Positions 1 to 7,134 of a DNA stretch of 9,794 bases are shown in pieces (position 1 is the stretch's first letter; every line of letters begins with the position of its first letter). The position numbers and the translations under genes were made by a program. The notes under the pieces were generated by a model that saw only the letters and a program-made list of their open reading frames with translations, made no database searches and was not told the DNA's origin. Origin of the DNA: an uncultured Porphyromonadaceae bacterium (GTDB lineage: Bacteria; Bacteroidota; Bacteroidia; Bacteroidales; Muribaculaceae). Location of the stretch: positions 1-9,794 of the forward strand of contig CAMWQF010000085.1 of the NCBI GenBank assembly GCA_947176285.1, in the 5' to 3' direction.

Positions 1-54
1 TAGATAAAGTTCGTTAGTATAGATATATAAGAAATCGTTGTAACGGAAAAATTT

Positions 55-285
55 ATGAGTATAGTGGGATATTTAAAAGCATTGATGGGTTTGATCGTGT
101 GTGTCGCATTCATGAGCATGGTTGGGCTTGTCGCTGCCTTTATCGGACCAAATCATGGAGTGGAAATTAAGATTTTGATAGGAATGACAATTGGGGCGAT
201 GATACTCGGACCACGTTTGCCCAAGTCGCTTCATGCACTTTATCTGGCAAATTATGAAGTGTTGAAAAAATTATTGGGGAAATAA
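55..285 (+). CDS. Small two-helix inner-membrane protein, function unknown
   Basis: I do not recognise this 76-residue protein. It is strongly hydrophobic, with one probable membrane helix at about residues 8-30 and a second at about 39-53. The helices are joined by a short polar stretch (GPNHGVE), and a basic amphipathic tail ends in KKLLGK. There is no signal-peptidase site, so it is likely an integral membrane protein. The ATG at 55 has an A-rich leader (GGAAAAATTT) and no strong Shine-Dalgarno site, which is usual in Bacteroidota. It is the only plus-strand gene supported here; it converges on the histidine kinase gene and is followed by a hairpin terminator at 312-335. The terminator and the clean helix pattern favour a real gene. 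No function can be inferred from the context, and only 54 bases of upstream sequence are visible. Confidence 0.6.
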   Translation: MSIVGYLKALMGLIVCVAFMSMVGLVAAFIGPNHGVEIKILIGMTIGAMILGPRLPKSLHALYLANYEVLKKLLGK

Positions 286-311
286 TAATATAGTATGTAA
301 GATAAGTTTTT

Positions 312-335
312 AAAGAGAGTTTGGTCACTCTTTTT
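312..335 (+). terminator. Rho-independent-type hairpin after the small membrane protein gene
   Basis: The arms AAAGAGAGT (312-320) and ACTCTTTTT (327-335) pair over 9 base pairs with one G-T wobble around a 6-base loop (TTGGTC). The T-run lies on the plus-strand side, 27 bases after the stop codon at 285. It sits between two converging genes. Read on the minus strand the wobble becomes a mismatch and the T-tail is poorer, so it should act mainly on the plus-strand transcript, though a two-way role after the kinase gene (stop at 354) is possible. Confidence 0.55.
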
Positions 336-353
336 AGTTATAATAATTCATAG

Positions 354-1631
354 TTAAAATTTGATTGAGAAACGTGTTAAGGAGTCGGGACACGTTTCAA
401 GAGAGAATCTACAACCATGAGCATTAAGCACTTCGCTGACGAGAAGTAATCCAAGTCCATGACCTGATTCCTTTGTGGTGAAAAATGGAGTGAAAAGCAT
501 ATCCGCAGCCTCGGGACTTATGCCGGGCCCGTTGTCGGTCACTACCAATTTGGTGCCGGGACCTTCTATGCTGATTTCCACACTTCCTCCTTGTCCGGCA
601 CTCTCTGCAGCATTCTTGACAATATTAGTGACTACCTGCTCTATTAAGACGGGGTCTATAAATACAGGTGTCTCTTTATCGGGTAAAGATATCGTAAGAG
701 TCGATCCGGTTGCCGAACAGATACTTTCAAACAAAGTCATTCTGCTTCTAAGCAATTCTTTGAGGTCAATGTTTTTCTTTACAGGATCAGGAATCTTTAC
801 AGCAGACGCAAATTTGGTGATGAATGCCCCCATATCCTTGCATCTGCTTTCGCAAGCAGAGATAGCTTCTGAAAGATCCGGGTCTGTTACCTCTTCTTCG
901 GCTGTTTCCATCACTGAGATGATTCCGGCAAGCGAGTTATTTACTTCATGAGCCATCATCCTGATAACTTTCTCATATGATTTCCTTTCCGCTTTCATTA
1001 CCTCGTCTGTGAGTTTTTCTATTAGATAGAAAGGATGAGATATGCCACTTTCCATAAATGAGAGACGCGAACATCTGTACACCATTGAGTCGTTGAGTCT
1101 GACCACTTTCACTTCCCGGTCTTTAATGGAACCAATAACTTTTCCCAACTGTGTGTTAAGATCCTTGACTGTCAGTCCGAGCATATCTTTTGAAATGTCG
1201 AAGTCCACAAATTTTGCCGCAGCTTTATTGCAACCTGTAATCTTGCCTTTTGAATCAAGTGTGATAATGCCCATCGGTGAGACATCGATCAGAAGGTCGA
1301 GGAAATGATTTTGCTCGCGTAGTTTAAGCCGTTCTTGCTTAAGAGAACCCATCATGCCGTTGAACATATCCACTATTCGGTCTGCTTCCCTTTGACCTAC
1401 ATGTGTAAGTCGACTGGAGAAATCCTGAGCCCTAAGCAAATCCACACCATTAGCGATGGTGCGTAGCGGACGCATCACATTGCGATAAAACACTACAAGA
1501 AGTAGAGCTCCCAGCAGTGCGACTCCCCATACAATCGTATAGGTCAGACTGCCTGCTTCAAGAAGCATCAGTGCTACCACAGCCCCGACAATTAGGAGTA
1601 AAATTATTGTGAAAATCAAGCTTATTCGCAT
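354..1631 (-). CDS. Membrane sensor histidine kinase (HAMP, PAS, NtrY-like HEVNN kinase core)
   Basis: This is a 425-residue kinase that should autophosphorylate and pass phosphate to the NtrC-type regulator encoded just upstream. Two hydrophobic helices (about 3-24 and 31-49) are separated by only about six residues, so there is virtually no periplasmic domain. A HAMP-like linker follows (about 50-105, with the MRPLRTIANG start), then a PAS-like domain (about 106-205). The dimerisation helix carries phosphoacceptor H228 in the motif HEVNN. The ATP-binding domain shows the N box (NIVKNAAE, 336-343), G1 (DNGPG, 366-370) and G2 (GHGLGL, 390-395). All catalytic motifs look intact. The start at 1631 overlaps the regulator stop by 10 bases, which implies translational coupling and one transcript. 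The motif resembles NtrY-type kinases. The signal is unknown; with no sensor loop, sensing within the membrane, through a partner protein or through the PAS domain is more likely than periplasmic ligand binding. Confidence 0.92.
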   Translation of the reverse strand: MRISLIFTIILLLIVGAVVALMLLEAGSLTYTIVWGVALLGALLLVVFYRNVMRPLRTIANGVDLLRAQDFSSRLTHVGQREADRIVDMFNGMMGSLKQERLKLREQNHFLDLLIDVSPMGIITLDSKGKITGCNKAAAKFVDFDISKDMLGLTVKDLNTQLGKVIGSIKDREVKVVRLNDSMVYRCSRLSFMESGISHPFYLIEKLTDEVMKAERKSYEKVIRMMAHEVNNSLAGIISVMETAEEEVTDPDLSEAISACESRCKDMGAFITKFASAVKIPDPVKKNIDLKELLRSRMTLFESICSATGSTLTISLPDKETPVFIDPVLIEQVVTNIVKNAAESAGQGGSVEISIEGPGTKLVVTDNGPGISPEAADMLFTPFFTTKESGHGLGLLLVSEVLNAHGCRFSLETCPDSLTRFSIKF

Positions 1632-2950
1632 TTTATATCATATTTGGCCATGCGTCGGTAGAGGGTTTGGCGAGTGATTCCAAGTAATGCGGCAGCGCGA
1701 GTAAGATTACCCCCTGCCTCCGTCAGGGCATTTTCTATCTCAATCTTTTCTTTTGATTTCAGTCTTCCTGGATAAGGAGTTGATTCAATTTTTGATGATA
1801 ATCCTTGGGCTTGGAAATCTTTGGCATCAAGAATGTCTCCAGTAGTCACAAGCATCGTACGCTCTACTATATTGGCAAGTTGGCGTATGTTGCCGGGCCA
1901 TAGTTGTTGTTTGAGCAGTTCCAGAGCTTCTGTGGTGACTTTTGGCATATCCCTTCCTGCAGATTTTGATACTTTCTGGAGTATCCGGTCTACAAGGAGC
2001 GGTATATCATCGCGACGCTCACGTAATGGCGGAAGAGTCACGGTGATGAGGTTGATACGGTAGTAGAGGTCTTCACGGAATGTCCCTTTTCGTAGCATAT
2101 CATTGAGGTCAGCATTTGTTGCACACACTACTCTGACATCAGCTCTGCGTGTTTTTGTGTCTCCCAACGGCTCATAAGTGTGTTCTTGAAGCACCCTTAA
2201 AAGTTTCACTTGCGAATTGATGTCAAGATCGCCGATTTCATCAAGGAAAATTGTCCCTTTTTCGGCTGCCGCAAATCTTCCTTCCCGATCTGTCACAGCT
2301 CCTGTGAAAGCACCTTTTTTATATCCGAACATTTCGCTTTCAAATAGCGACTGAGACAGGCCTCCTAAATTCACTTTTACCAGCGGTCCATTGCGGCGGT
2401 TGGAATTTTTATGAATGGCTTCTGCTATTAATTCCTTGCCTGTGCCATTTTCGCCTAAGATAAGTACAGGTGCATTAGTGGAAGCCACTCGTTCTATTGT
2501 GTTGAGAACCGAAAGCAGCTTGGGGTCTCGTCCGATTATTTCAGATCGATCGAAAGAGGCTGATGCCGAAGATTTTTCCTTCGATGATAGAGAAATAGCA
2601 GTCTCTATTCGTCCTAAAAGAGTGTAGTTATCCCATGGCTTTGTGATGAAGTCAAAGCCACCTGCACGAATGCCTTCCACGGCAAGCGGAATATTGCCCC
2701 AGGCTGTAATCAAAATCACAGGCACATCGGGATGAAACACCTTTATTTGTTTTAGAAGAGTTAACCCCTCTTCGCCTGAAGTGGTACGGCTATAGTTCAT
2801 GTCCATGATCACGAGATCCGGACGAGATCCTCTTACGAAGGCTATTGCCTCAGCAGGAGTTGCTGCTGTGGCAACTTCGTAGCCGTTGCGCTTAAGAAGC
2901 AGTTTCAGGGAGACTCTTACGGAATTATCATCGTCTACGATTAAAATCAT
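1622..2950 (-). CDS. Sigma-54-dependent response regulator (NtrC family)
   Basis: This 442-residue protein has the full NtrC layout. The receiver domain (1-118) has the acidic pocket D6-D8, phosphoacceptor D50, T82 and K104. The AAA+ domain (about 138-370) has Walker A (GENGTGKE, 166-173), the sigma-54 contact motif GAFTGA (213-218), Walker B (GTIFLDEIGD, 232-241) and an arginine-rich LRERRDDIP segment. A Fis-type helix-turn-helix lies at about 398-440 (NLTRAAALLGITRQTLYRR). It should therefore open promoters held by RNA polymerase with sigma-54 once phosphorylated, most likely by the overlapping kinase. The receiver motifs MDMNY and ITAWGN are, to my knowledge, typical of the Bacteroidota subfamily of these regulators. 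The ATG at 2950 is placed directly against an AT-rich heptamer repeat, with no Shine-Dalgarno site. The target promoter is not seen in the window; control of the neighbouring transport genes is an inference from position only. Confidence 0.95.
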   Translation of the reverse strand: MILIVDDDNSVRVSLKLLLKRNGYEVATAATPAEAIAFVRGSRPDLVIMDMNYSRTTSGEEGLTLLKQIKVFHPDVPVILITAWGNIPLAVEGIRAGGFDFITKPWDNYTLLGRIETAISLSSKEKSSASASFDRSEIIGRDPKLLSVLNTIERVASTNAPVLILGENGTGKELIAEAIHKNSNRRNGPLVKVNLGGLSQSLFESEMFGYKKGAFTGAVTDREGRFAAAEKGTIFLDEIGDLDINSQVKLLRVLQEHTYEPLGDTKTRRADVRVVCATNADLNDMLRKGTFREDLYYRINLITVTLPPLRERRDDIPLLVDRILQKVSKSAGRDMPKVTTEALELLKQQLWPGNIRQLANIVERTMLVTTGDILDAKDFQAQGLSSKIESTPYPGRLKSKEKIEIENALTEAGGNLTRAAALLGITRQTLYRRMAKYDIKCE

Positions 2951-2982
2951 AATTTGAAATTTTGAATTGAGAATTGGAAATC
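2951..2982 (-). repeat. Degenerate 7-base tandem repeat against the regulator start codon
   Basis: Read on the minus strand this is a run of heptamer units: GATTTCC, then AATTCTC, AATTCAA, AATTTCA and a final AATT that touches the ATG at 2950. It belongs to the same AATTCTC family as the repeats at 3052-3084 and 7107-7132 but lies in the opposite orientation. A 12-base stretch (2964-2975) is the exact inverse of 3052-3063, so the two runs could pair across 76 bases. It forms the whole translation leader of the regulator. Confidence 0.6.
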
Positions 2983-3019
2983 AAGGACTATTAAATGAAG
3001 GTTAACAACTTCAATGGAT

Positions 3020-3049
3020 AAGAATTACATTTCAATCATCGTAGTCAAA
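3020..3049 (-). promoter_or_regulatory. Possible Bacteroidota-type promoter for the regulator-kinase pair
   Basis: On the minus strand TTTG (3046-3049) is followed after 18 bases by TAATTCTT (3020-3027). The Bacteroidota housekeeping promoter is described as TTTG near -33 and TAnnTTTG near -7. The upstream element matches fully, the downstream one at four of six fixed positions, so this is weak. It would give a leader of about 60 bases and allow the two-component genes to be expressed apart from the transport genes. Confidence 0.25.
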
Positions 3050-3051
3050 AT

Positions 3052-3084
3052 AATTCTCAATTCCCAATTCTACATTCTCAATTA
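3052..3084 (+). repeat. 7-base tandem repeat (AATTCTC family) next to the barrel gene stop codon
   Basis: Units are AATTCTC, AATTCCC, AATTCTA, CATTCTC and a final AATTA, ending two bases before the stop codon of the barrel gene (3087-3089). The first 20 bases (3052-3071) are identical to 7107-7126, about 4 kb away. It is probably non-coding spacer of a kind scattered between genes in Bacteroidota genomes; its function is unknown. Confidence 0.75.
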
Positions 3085-3086
3085 TT

Positions 3087-5387
3087 TTACATTTTGAGGA
3101 GTGATGAGGAGTTGTCGGTATTGTTGAGGTTTCGCTTGGCTGTGCGGAAGATAGATCCGAAGTCGGCTGAGTAACTGACAGATAGAACGATCATGTTGGC
3201 ATTGTCCTTTATGTATCTGTCGCGGTAAGAAGGGTTGACTTCAGAGTAGTTCCATGAGGGGTACTGCGTGCCTTTCCTCTCAAACATATACATCCAGCTT
3301 GCACCGAAAGTCCAATGTTTATTTGGTGCGTAGTCAAGCTGAAGGGCATCTCCGTTCTCCTCTTTATAAACGCTATGCCCGCTCAGATATTTTCCCGGGA
3401 GGTTCCTCCAATAGGAAATAGTGAAAGGTCCCTTATTCCACCATAAGCTCAAACTACCGGAAAATGACGTCAACGAATGTTCCCATCCCTCTCCGGCTGA
3501 GTTGTAATAGTTTAGTGAGGCGTAGAGACTTGCACCAAACCCATGGATATTTCTCAATTGCAGAGTAAGAGAATTGTTAAATACGAGAGCTTTCTTAGCA
3601 TTGACAGACTGTGACAGAAAATGTCGGTCTCCTATATACGTGATGTCGTTGATAACTGCGTTGTGAGTGTCATTATAAACAGATTGCAATGATACTGATA
3701 ATTTCTTGATGTTGTAGTTTCCTTGGATCCGATATCGGAATGCTTCGGCTACTTTAAGATCAGGGTTGCCGTTGGAGAATAGATAAGGCGTAGTCTGTTG
3801 CGGATAGTCGGTAAGGGCACTCAGCGAAGGAATGGAAGGTGCGTATTGGAACGATCCTTGGAGATTCCAGTGTGTGTCAATATTCCAAGATAATTGTGCT
3901 GTTGAAAGATTGCGGATGAAATGGCGACGGATTAAATCGTTTTTCACCCAGAATAGTTTTGCTCCTGATGACACGCTCAGGAAGACAGGTCCCATTCGCT
4001 GACTTAAACGTGCGTAGACATAGTTATTGTTTTCTGTTAACACCGGTTTGTAATCAGAATCAAGATATGTGTTGGTGCTATGAGATATTGTGTTCTGCAC
4101 ACCTCCGGATAAAGAGGTGAGTGAACTGAAAGTGTGAATGTAGCTCACCTCTGTGATGAGCGAACGCCTGCGGCTATCCACGTTCATTATATAGGATTCG
4201 GTATCTCTGTCCGGATATATGTAGGTGTTGTCGCGACGGTAGTCGTTTGAACTGAGAGTCCCCACCATTTGTGCTTCAAGCGAATTCTTGTCGTTGAAGT
4301 CGTGACGCAGGAAGAGGTCGAGAGAGGGGGACAGTTCCTTGCTTTTGCTTTCGTTGTTGTTTTCGTATTTTCCTAATGTAGAGTCAACATTTTGTGAAAA
4401 TGCTTTGGAGGCGTTCGCAAAGGGATTAATATTGAAAGTGGCTGAAAAAAGTGTCTTGTCTGTAGGACTTAAGTCATATTTCAGCCGGATGTCGTGCATA
4501 TGGTAGTAAAAAGGAGCCCGATCATGGGCTTCGAGTTCTACCCTGAAGTCGTCGCCGATGAAACTTTCCGTATAATCATCATACACGTGCTGGTAGTTGC
4601 GCCAAGATGGAGAGTAGGAGAGTGTGAACTGTGATGGCCCCTGATGGTAGGATGCTCTTATCTGTGCATCCATAAATGTGGTGTTGACGGCACTGCGTCC
4701 CCATGCGTAGACCTGTCCGCCATCATTTCGCTTCTTTAGAGTTATACTCAAAAGGCCGGATACCCCTTTGTCTGCATATCTTGCAGGAGTGATACGGGAA
4801 TATTCCACTTTATCAATATCTTTAGGTTGTAGGGCATTCACGTCTGCCATAGTCGATGGCACTCCGTTGATTAGGATCATTGGAGCCCCACCATCGACAC
4901 TCATTGTGCGGTTGATAGGATCCGGAAGAAGGCCCGGGAGAGGTAACTTTTGGAATAGGCTCAGAGTTGTGGTAGATGCTTTGACTTCTGCTACAGATGG
5001 GTAGACAATCGTCTTTCCGTTGGAGTTTATTACAGAGTTTGCTGTCACTGTCACTTCATTGAGCTCGATGCTTTTCTCAAGATATATGTTGCCAATGTCT
5101 ATGCTCTTTTTCCCATCAGGGAGAGTCACATAGGCAGGAGAATAACCTTCCTTTTCTATCTCGAGGTTTGCTCCTGACTGCACGTCTGTGTCTAAAGAGA
5201 ATGTGCCGTCGGTTTGGGTTGAGGTGCTTAGGATTGTATGACCTCCTGCTATGATTCGGCAGTCTACACCTGATATTTCAGTTGAATCCGCAGAATTGAG
5301 CACTCGCCCTTCTATTATTCTTGCTTCAGCGACGGAATATCCGGCTATGATTACTATGAAAGCTACAAAAATTTGCTTTATATTCAT
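3087..5387 (-). CDS. TonB-receptor-like outer membrane beta-barrel protein with plug domain
   Basis: This 766-residue protein starts with a signal peptide (about 1-22, cleavage near AEA/RII). A carboxypeptidase-regulatory-like beta domain follows (about 24-104; GRVLNS start, DGTFSL and EKEGY motifs). After the linker ELNEVTVTAN there is a plug domain (about 120-218; SVDGGAPMILINGVPS, DIDKVEY). The rest (about 225-745) is a barrel rich in alternating aromatic strands, of the family annotated as outer membrane beta-barrel family protein. The tail after the last strand (SADFGSIFRTAKRNLNN...DNSS) is, from my knowledge of the family, a normal C-terminal extension and not damage. I see no clear TonB box, so energised uptake is uncertain. 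It lies 179 bases after tolC on the same strand and before the two-component genes, which suggests a role with the exporter or in the same response. It is not a SusC: it is too short, and no SusD partner is present. Confidence 0.85.
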   Translation of the reverse strand: MNIKQIFVAFIVIIAGYSVAEARIIEGRVLNSADSTEISGVDCRIIAGGHTILSTSTQTDGTFSLDTDVQSGANLEIEKEGYSPAYVTLPDGKKSIDIGNIYLEKSIELNEVTVTANSVINSNGKTIVYPSVAEVKASTTTLSLFQKLPLPGLLPDPINRTMSVDGGAPMILINGVPSTMADVNALQPKDIDKVEYSRITPARYADKGVSGLLSITLKKRNDGGQVYAWGRSAVNTTFMDAQIRASYHQGPSQFTLSYSPSWRNYQHVYDDYTESFIGDDFRVELEAHDRAPFYYHMHDIRLKYDLSPTDKTLFSATFNINPFANASKAFSQNVDSTLGKYENNNESKSKELSPSLDLFLRHDFNDKNSLEAQMVGTLSSNDYRRDNTYIYPDRDTESYIMNVDSRRRSLITEVSYIHTFSSLTSLSGGVQNTISHSTNTYLDSDYKPVLTENNNYVYARLSQRMGPVFLSVSSGAKLFWVKNDLIRRHFIRNLSTAQLSWNIDTHWNLQGSFQYAPSIPSLSALTDYPQQTTPYLFSNGNPDLKVAEAFRYRIQGNYNIKKLSVSLQSVYNDTHNAVINDITYIGDRHFLSQSVNAKKALVFNNSLTLQLRNIHGFGASLYASLNYYNSAGEGWEHSLTSFSGSLSLWWNKGPFTISYWRNLPGKYLSGHSVYKEENGDALQLDYAPNKHWTFGASWMYMFERKGTQYPSWNYSEVNPSYRDRYIKDNANMIVLSVSYSADFGSIFRTAKRNLNNTDNSSSLLKM

Positions 5388-5566
5388 AAATGCTGGTTTT
5401 TTAGGAATGCTTCCTGTTAATTAATATAACAATATCTTTTTAGATTAAGACGTTTATGTGGTCTAAAACGTGACGCGGTAATCAATCATAAAATCCTGGC
5501 GCCTCTCCGATTCTTTTGATATTATATACGATTGGATTGAAGTCAGTAACCCTAATGTCATGGTGA
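5388..5566. other. 179-base gap between tolC and the barrel gene, no gene seen
   Basis: No open frame of note lies here. It is the longest gap in the minus-strand cluster and, unlike three of the others, has none of the heptamer or nonamer repeats. It contains two small symmetric elements: AGGAA and TTCCT around TGC (5403-5415), 15 bases or so above the barrel start codon, and ACGTTT with AAACGT (5450-5455 and 5466-5471) around a 10-base loop. Neither has a T-run that would make it a convincing terminator. I could not fit a good TTTG/TAnnTTTG pair, nor a GG-N10-GC sigma-54 core, on either strand. An internal promoter or operator for the barrel gene is possible but unproven. Confidence 0.35.
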
Positions 5567-7057
5567 CTACGGTCGCTGTTTGATTATTCGGTCGATATCG
5601 GCGTTAATGCCGGTGCCGGCGGCGAAGTCCCATAGGGTGAGGCTTCGGATCTGATAGTAGTAGCGCCAATAGAGATACATCTGGTTGATCATTGCTTGTC
5701 GGCTTTCATCTTTGCTCAGTTGCGAGTCATTGAGGTCGAGTGTGGAGATTTTTCCTACAAGAAATGTTTCGAGATTTGTGTGGTAGCGTGCTGCTGCAAT
5801 TGTGTCGGCACGCTGTGAGATCTCGAGTTGACGACGCTGATTATTGTATCGCTCTACGAGGATGAAGATATCCTGATTGAATTCCATCTGCTCCTTCCGG
5901 ATACGGCTCTCAACTACGTTACGGTTGTTTTCTGCCACTTTCACTTTTCCTTTTCTTTTTCCCCAATCTATTAGTGGGATAGAAAAGCCCAACTCCACTA
6001 TTTGATTGTCTTTAAGTCGGCTATAGGCATCTCCGGTATTATCGGCAGTCCCTGTGAAACCAACTTGAGCAAAGAGGTTGATTTGACGCATATTGCCTTT
6101 AGCTTTCGCCACTTCATAATCAGCTTCGAGTTGGCGACGACGTATTTCTTTAGAGAATGAATTGTTGGCAAGCGCTTTGTCAAGCACGTCGGAGTAGACA
6201 AGTTCACCTGCTGGGACTTCGTCGGGCACTGCAGGTTCCAGATCCTCGTCATCTTCAATATCCAGAAACGATTTTAGAGCAAACATGGCAGCCCGGTAGT
6301 TGCTTTCGCGGTCGGTTAGGGAAGACTCCGCATTTAGAAGGTTTAGTTCAAGCTGCAGCAGATCATTACGGCTAATTTGCCCCATCTCACGCTTTACGAT
6401 CGCCACTTCATGCAGTTTCTTTGAGTTGTCGTAGTTTTGTTGTGCAATCCCAAGATTTTCTTTAGCCATCAGCAGGTCGAAGAAATAGCCAACTGCATTT
6501 AAAGCTACTTGTTCGGAAGCACTGATAAAATCAGCTTTGGCTTCCTCATAGCGGATTGGTTCGATGCGTCGGTTCCATTTCACGTGGTTTACTCCAAAAA
6601 TCGGTTGGTTGAGCGTAAGAGCAACAGGTACCGACATAAATCGGTTGGTGGCGCCGTGATCGAGCTGACGGAGCCAGTCGAGTGAAGTATTGAGTGAAAG
6701 GCTACCGCCGGTGAACCAAATATTTTGCTTTACGGAAATTTCTCCGTTCATCTGCATATAATTGTTTCTTACGAAAGTGTAGCTTCCATCATCAAGTTGA
6801 TAAGCACTATAGCTTTTGCGGTAGGATGGGACGGTAGCGTTGAAATTCACTTCCGGAAGCAAGTCAGCGCGATAGGTGCGATAGCTCCAGTAGCTTGTAC
6901 GGAGTTGGTTGAGTGCCACTGCCGCGTCCACGCTATTTGCGCGTGCGGTGAGCACAGCCTCGTCGAGCGTTATTGTCCTTGCCCGAGTGGGCAGCCCCGT
7001 CACAAGGAGCGAGACAAGGGCTGCCGCGGCGATCCCAATATACTTAATATTTATCAT
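5567..7057 (-). CDS. TolC-family outer membrane efflux protein
   Basis: This 496-residue protein should form the trimeric outer-membrane and periplasmic channel of a tripartite exporter. A signal peptide covers about residues 1-26 (basic start, AAAALVSLLVTG core, TRA/RTI cleavage), followed by the usual TolC opening TITLDEAVLTARANS. The two halves of the family are visible: long helical stretches at about 175-260 (rich in alanine, leucine and charged residues, EVAIVKREMGQISRNDLLQLE) and about 385-470 (RYHTNLETFLVGKISTLDLNDSQLSKDE), each preceded by strand-rich barrel segments, including LGFSIPLIDWGKRKGKV. Length is normal for the family. It follows the second permease by 77 bases of repeat sequence on the same strand, so it most likely serves those permeases. 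The cargo is unknown. Confidence 0.93.
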   Translation of the reverse strand: MINIKYIGIAAAALVSLLVTGLPTRARTITLDEAVLTARANSVDAAVALNQLRTSYWSYRTYRADLLPEVNFNATVPSYRKSYSAYQLDDGSYTFVRNNYMQMNGEISVKQNIWFTGGSLSLNTSLDWLRQLDHGATNRFMSVPVALTLNQPIFGVNHVKWNRRIEPIRYEEAKADFISASEQVALNAVGYFFDLLMAKENLGIAQQNYDNSKKLHEVAIVKREMGQISRNDLLQLELNLLNAESSLTDRESNYRAAMFALKSFLDIEDDEDLEPAVPDEVPAGELVYSDVLDKALANNSFSKEIRRRQLEADYEVAKAKGNMRQINLFAQVGFTGTADNTGDAYSRLKDNQIVELGFSIPLIDWGKRKGKVKVAENNRNVVESRIRKEQMEFNQDIFILVERYNNQRRQLEISQRADTIAAARYHTNLETFLVGKISTLDLNDSQLSKDESRQAMINQMYLYWRYYYQIRSLTLWDFAAGTGINADIDRIIKQRP

Positions 7058-7069
7058 AAATTTAGTTTG

Positions 7070-7100
7070 TCAGACAAGTCGGATAACTCAGACAAGTCAG
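7070..7100 (+). repeat. 9-base tandem repeat (TCAGACAAG type) in the tolC leader
   Basis: Units are TCAGACAAG (7070-7078), TCGGATAAC (7079-7087), TCAGACAAG (7088-7096) and a partial TCAG. The exact 11-base copy TCAGACAAGTC recurs 18 bases apart. It lies 13 bases upstream of the tolC start codon, between that and the heptamer repeat. Its frame is open on the plus strand by chance (serine, aspartate and lysine codons) but it is not part of a real gene. Confidence 0.7.
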
Positions 7101-7106
7101 AAATTA

Positions 7107-7132
7107 AATTCTCAATTCCCAATTCTCAATTA
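7107..7132 (+). repeat. 7-base tandem repeat (AATTCTC family) next to the permease stop codon
   Basis: Units are AATTCTC, AATTCCC, AATTCTC and a final AATTA, ending two bases before the stop codon of the second permease (7135-7137). The first 20 bases match 3052-3071 exactly, and the position relative to a stop codon is the same at both sites. Together with the 9-base repeat it fills nearly the whole permease-tolC gap. Confidence 0.75.
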
Positions 7133-7134
7133 CA

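Noticed and set aside
475..951. Plus-strand open frame of 158 codons opposite the kinase gene
   Set aside because: It lies wholly within the antisense of a kinase whose motifs are intact in the other strand, and its translation has no recognisable domain or helix pattern.
3087..5387. SusC-type glycan importer
   Set aside because: At 766 residues it is shorter than SusC proteins, it has no SusD-like gene beside it, and its C-terminus fits the smaller outer-membrane barrel family.
5450..5471. Inverted repeat ACGTTT / AAACGT as a tolC terminator
   Set aside because: Six-base arms around a 10-base loop with no T-run on the minus strand; too weak to call a terminator.
6886..6921. Stretch giving ACTELVEC in one plus-strand frame, recalling a dispersed repeat often mis-annotated as protein
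   Set aside because: On the minus strand it encodes NQLRTSYWSYRTY, a normal early TolC segment, so the likeness is accidental.
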